Assembly: GCA_028282045.1 (NCBI GenBank) | Contig: JANQIS010000034.1 | Location: 1-8,902 of the forward strand | Direction: 5' to 3' | Length of the DNA stretch: 8,902 bases | DNA from: Gammaproteobacteria bacterium | GTDB lineage: Bacteria; Pseudomonadota; Gammaproteobacteria; Francisellales; CACEW01 | In this document: positions 7,353-8,902 of the stretch, in pieces | Layout: each line of letters begins with the position of its first letter | Position numbering within the stretch: the first letter of the stretch is position 1 | Notes under the pieces: model-generated | The model's database searches: none | What the model saw: only the letters and a program-made list of their open reading frames with translations | Told to the model about the DNA's origin: nothing | Made by a program: the position numbers and the translations under genes

Positions 7353-7507
7353 CAGGTCACGACCTGAATTGAGCTCGTCGTCATGGCTACTAAAGCCGAC
7401 GGGATGATTAGGAGAGAATTCAGGTGCGCGTATTCCATAGCGGCTTGGGTGAAGGCAAAACTCACCCACATACACAAGCCGAATATATGACAGCAACTTT
7501 GCTTTTT
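7353..7507 (+). ncRNA. Candidate bridge/seeker RNA of the IS (target and donor guide loops)
   Basis: The noncoding right end folds into two stem-loops. In the first, a perfect 9-bp stem, ACCTGAATT (7362-7370) with AATTCAGGT (7417-7425), encloses an internal loop capped by a small hairpin, GGCT/AGCC (7385-7397). The 5' side of the loop ends with TCGTCAT (7378-7384), the complement of ATGACGA across the right junction. The 3' side has ACGGGATGA (7399-7407), identical to the restored target across the left junction. Both include the AT core. The second stem-loop has CGGCTTG (7441-7447) with CAAGCCG (7475-7481) and an inner GGGTGA/TCACCC stem; ATATAT beside it (7483-7488) fits the right element end. 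A weak hairpin with a T-run (7492-7507) may end the RNA. The ends are approximate. IS110/IS1111 elements are known to use such RNAs; this one is inferred. Confidence 0.65.
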
Positions 7508-7532
7508 GTTCAGACCACTAAGTTATTCTCTC

Positions 7533-7558
7533 TTGCAATAAACCGTGAGTCCATATAT
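7533..7558 (+). promoter_or_regulatory. Right half of a circle-junction promoter
   Basis: TTGCAA (7533-7538) is a good -35 element. Seventeen bases later comes TAT (7556-7558), which in the integrated element runs into GAC. When the right end is joined to the left end (AAT, 6136-6138), as in an excised circle, the -10 becomes a perfect TATAAT. The promoter would thus exist only in the circle and read into the transposase gene and the downstream RNA. Junction promoters are known in circle-forming IS families, including IS110. Confidence 0.65.
7545..7555 (+). repeat. Right subterminal inverted repeat of the IS
   Basis: GTGAGTCCATA is a perfect inverted match to 6141-6151. One base separates it from the AT core at 7557-7558. 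Confidence 0.8.
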
Positions 7559-7633
7559 GACGAATAAAGAGAGCCACGGGATAACGAACGAAAGGACCCA
7601 TGGAGTGATGAGCGAAGGGCCACGGGATGACGG
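7559..7633. repeat. Short degenerate tandem repeat, 22-24 bp unit (CCACGGGATGACGAA...)
   Basis: Four related units can be aligned. The first is split by the IS: CCACGGGAT at 6127-6135 continues at 7559-7573. The second is 7574-7597 (CCACGGGATAACGAACG...), the third 7598-7619 (CCATGGAGTGATGAGCG...) and the fourth starts at 7620 (CCACGGGATGACGG). Units two and three share a GARCGAARGG-like tail. The fourth unit keeps an uninterrupted copy of the IS target core. Confidence 0.55.
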
Positions 7634-7644
7634 TGTCATTTTTG

Positions 7645-7719
7645 GCGCCGGGGACAGTACAATCAGGTACGGCCCCAAGCACACCTATACGACAACGCAG
7701 TATCAAGCAAAAAGACACA
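7645..7719. repeat. 75-bp direct repeat, copy 1, with GGGG...CCCC palindrome
   Basis: This segment is repeated at 7772-7846 with three mismatches. It contains an imperfect hairpin: GGGG (7650-7653) with CCCC (7673-7676), and GTAC (7657-7660) with GTAC (7667-7670), around AATCAG. The opening GCGCCGGGGACAG recalls REP-like sequences mobilised by RAYT transposases, but no such gene is in the window. Confidence 0.8.
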
Positions 7720-7745
7720 ACAATGAAATTTCAAAGTATTGTTGT
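7717..7745. repeat. Inverted repeat between the two 75-bp repeats
   Basis: ACAACAAT (7717-7724) and ATTGTTGT (7738-7745) form an 8-bp stem with a 13-nt loop that contains the palindrome GAAATTTC. It could be a weak bidirectional terminator between the IS and the convergent carboxypeptidase gene, but it lacks a clear T-run. Confidence 0.35.
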
Positions 7746-7771
7746 TTGAGACAAGGCGTAAGTATTGGTTA

Positions 7772-7846
7772 GCGCCGGGGACAGTACAATCAGGTACGGC
7801 CCCAAGCAAACCTATACGACAACGCAGTATCAAGCAAGAAGACGCA
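7772..7846. repeat. 75-bp direct repeat, copy 2, next to the dac gene end
   Basis: It matches 7645-7719 at 72 of 75 positions; the copies are 127 bp apart start to start. The hairpin arms are GGGG (7777-7780) and CCCC (7800-7803), with the inner GTAC pair conserved. It ends 5 nt from the stop of the carboxypeptidase gene, so the hairpin may lie at the 3' end of that transcript and stabilise or terminate it. Confidence 0.8.
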
Positions 7847-7851
7847 GAAAT

Positions 7852-8902
7852 TTAAAAGATGTGACGTAACTTATCCCAAAACGACCCTACCTTCACACTC
7901 TCCAGCGCATACACTGGCTCAGTCTTGAGGACGTTTTTGCCTAAGGTCACGACAATATTACCGACTTGTTGACCTTTTTTGATCGGTGCTTTAAGGCCAT
8001 CTTGGATTTGTAGTGCTGCTTTGACACGGTTAGCCATGGTTTTGGGGTAGGTAACCCATAGGGGGTGTTGTACACCAACGGGGACGGTTTGTTGTGCACC
8101 GCTGGCAATGCGGACTTTTTGGATGGGTTGCTGCGCAGTATAGAGTTCGCGCTCACCGAAGAATCTAAAGCCGTAAGTGAGTAATGCTTTGCTGGCAGTG
8201 GCACTGGCCATGGGGTTGGCTGCCCCCATGACTACGCCGACTAAGGTCATACCATCACCCTGGCCATGTTCTCTGGCGGCGCTGACTAGTGAGTAACCGG
8301 CAGCATCGGTGGAGCCGGTCTTCAACCCGATGGCATCGGGGTCGATAAACAATAATTTATTGAAATTGGCCTGGCGAATACCATTGAAGCTGAAATACTT
8401 CCTTTTGAACCAGCCAAGGTATTGTGGGTAATCATTGACGATGGCCCTGCCAAGTAGCCCCATATCATACGCTGATGAGTAATGATTGGGTGCTGGCAGC
8501 CCCATCACATCAGAGAAATGGGTGTTGGTCATGCCCAGTTTGTTGGCTTCATGATTCATCAGACTGACAAAAGAAGATTGGTTGCCGGCGATATAATTGG
8601 CAATGGTCACTGCTGCGTCATTGCCTGAAGCAACAATGGTACCTTCAATTAAATCATGCAAAGCGACTTGTTCATGTGGCTTTAAGAACATGCGTGAGCC
8701 ACCAGTGGCCCAGGCAACCGTAGGTACCGTAACCTGGTCATCAAGGTGAATCACACCTTGCGCCAGTGATTGCTCGGTGAGCAGAACCAACATCAGTTTG
8801 GTCAAACTGGCAGGTGCTTCACGCTGATTGGCGTTGTACGCGGCGATCACTTGGCCACTGCGCGCTGATTCCAGAATATAGCTCTTTACTTGCAGGTTGG
8901 GC
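7852..8902 (-). CDS. dacA: D-alanyl-D-alanine carboxypeptidase (PBP5/6 type, peptidase S11), 5' end outside window
   Basis: This periplasmic low-molecular-weight penicillin-binding protein removes the terminal D-Ala from peptidoglycan pentapeptides and so controls cross-linking. The reading frame is open to the right edge (about 349 codons seen). The visible protein begins PNLQVKSYIL, so only the signal peptide and a short mature N-terminus are missing. The GTG at 8850 is an internal valine codon rather than the start. Numbering from the edge, the active-site motifs are SLTK (32-35), SGN (92-94) and KTG (194-196). A C-terminal PBP5-type beta domain follows, ending in VGSFWDKLRHIF, which fits the amphipathic membrane-anchoring helix. 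The symbol dacA versus dacC cannot be settled from this sequence. The gene is convergent with the IS and its stop lies beside a 75-bp repeat. Confidence 0.93.
   Translation of the reverse strand, partial: PNLQVKSYILESARSGQVIAAYNANQREAPASLTKLMLVLLTEQSLAQGVIHLDDQVTVPTVAWATGGSRMFLKPHEQVALHDLIEGTIVASGNDAAVTIANYIAGNQSSFVSLMNHEANKLGMTNTHFSDVMGLPAPNHYSSAYDMGLLGRAIVNDYPQYLGWFKRKYFSFNGIRQANFNKLLFIDPDAIGLKTGSTDAAGYSLVSAAREHGQGDGMTLVGVVMGAANPMASATASKALLTYGFRFFGERELYTAQQPIQKVRIASGAQQTVPVGVQHPLWVTYPKTMANRVKAALQIQDGLKAPIKKGQQVGNIVVTLGKNVLKTEPVYALESVKVGSFWDKLRHIF

Larger units (their letters stand above)
6136..7558 (+). mobile_element. Complete IS110-family element, IS1111 group (about 1423 bp)
   Basis: The element contains one intact transposase gene, a short left noncoding end (about 107 bp) and a long right noncoding end (about 260 bp), the layout of the IS1111 group. 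A perfect 11-bp subterminal inverted repeat, TATGGACTCAC (6141-6151) and GTGAGTCCATA (7545-7555), lies 7 bp from the left end and 3 bp from the right end when the AT core is counted. These are the offsets I recall for this group. AT is present at both junctions (6134-6135 and 7557-7558), so the exact edge is ambiguous by 2 bp. Removing the element restores CCACGGGAT+GACG, a standard repeat end that also occurs intact at 7620-7632. IS1111-group elements are known to target structured repeats. All parts look intact, so the element could be active. Confidence 0.85.

Noticed and set aside
7545..7772. A plus-strand open frame of 75 codons over the repeats right of the IS.
   Set aside because: It spans the IS end, the tandem units and a 75-bp repeat, has no known motif and looks like chance coding across repeats.
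7645..7846. Two repeats with a 52-bp spacer, considered as a minimal CRISPR array.
   Set aside because: The repeat is too long, has only two copies and no cas genes are nearby; the hairpin points to a REP-like sequence.

Overview
The window is a chromosomal segment of a gammaproteobacterium with a moderate GC content. The evidence is the gene order lepB-rnc-era, the AroG-like DAHP synthase, the HrpA-type helicase and the PBP5-type carboxypeptidase, all of which read like gammaproteobacterial proteins. The palindromic intergenic repeats (ends CGTCAT/ATGACG, inner CTGGAT) resemble repeats that I recall from host-associated bacteria such as Rickettsiales and some Legionellales. That makes an intracellular or host-associated gammaproteobacterium possible, but this is only inference.

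Left part (1-5797): six genes, all on the minus strand. Read in the direction of transcription they are aroG (first step of the shikimate pathway), then lepB (signal peptidase I), rnc (RNase III), era (ribosome-assembly GTPase), a DMT/EamA-family permease, and the start of hrpA (DEAH RNA helicase, cut by the window edge). From lepB on, the genes touch or overlap: a 3-nt gap lepB/rnc, an 8-nt overlap rnc/era, a 1-nt overlap era/permease, and an overlap permease/hrpA. They look like one operon, and a very good sigma70-type promoter (TTGGCA-N17-TATAAT) lies just upstream of lepB. The recO gene that often follows era is absent, and the permease and hrpA stand in its place.

Middle part (5798-7851): an accessory, repeat-rich stretch. 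A complete IS110-family element of the IS1111 group (about 1423 bp, 6136-7558) has inserted into a palindromic repeat. Its ends can be placed from four agreeing signs: an 11-bp perfect subterminal inverted repeat, the 7-bp/3-bp offsets typical of the group, a duplicated AT core, and the fact that removing the element restores a standard repeat sequence. Joining the two ends as in an excised circle creates a TTGCAA-N17-TATAAT promoter. The 3' noncoding end holds a strong candidate bridge (seeker) RNA. A 9-bp stem encloses an internal loop whose two sides match the two halves of the reconstructed target in opposite orientation, each including the AT core. To the right are further degenerate copies of the target motif and two 75-bp direct repeats, each with a GGGG...CCCC palindrome.

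Right part (7852-8902): most of a D-alanyl-D-alanine carboxypeptidase gene (PBP5/6 type) on the minus strand, with its signal peptide and N-terminus beyond the window edge.
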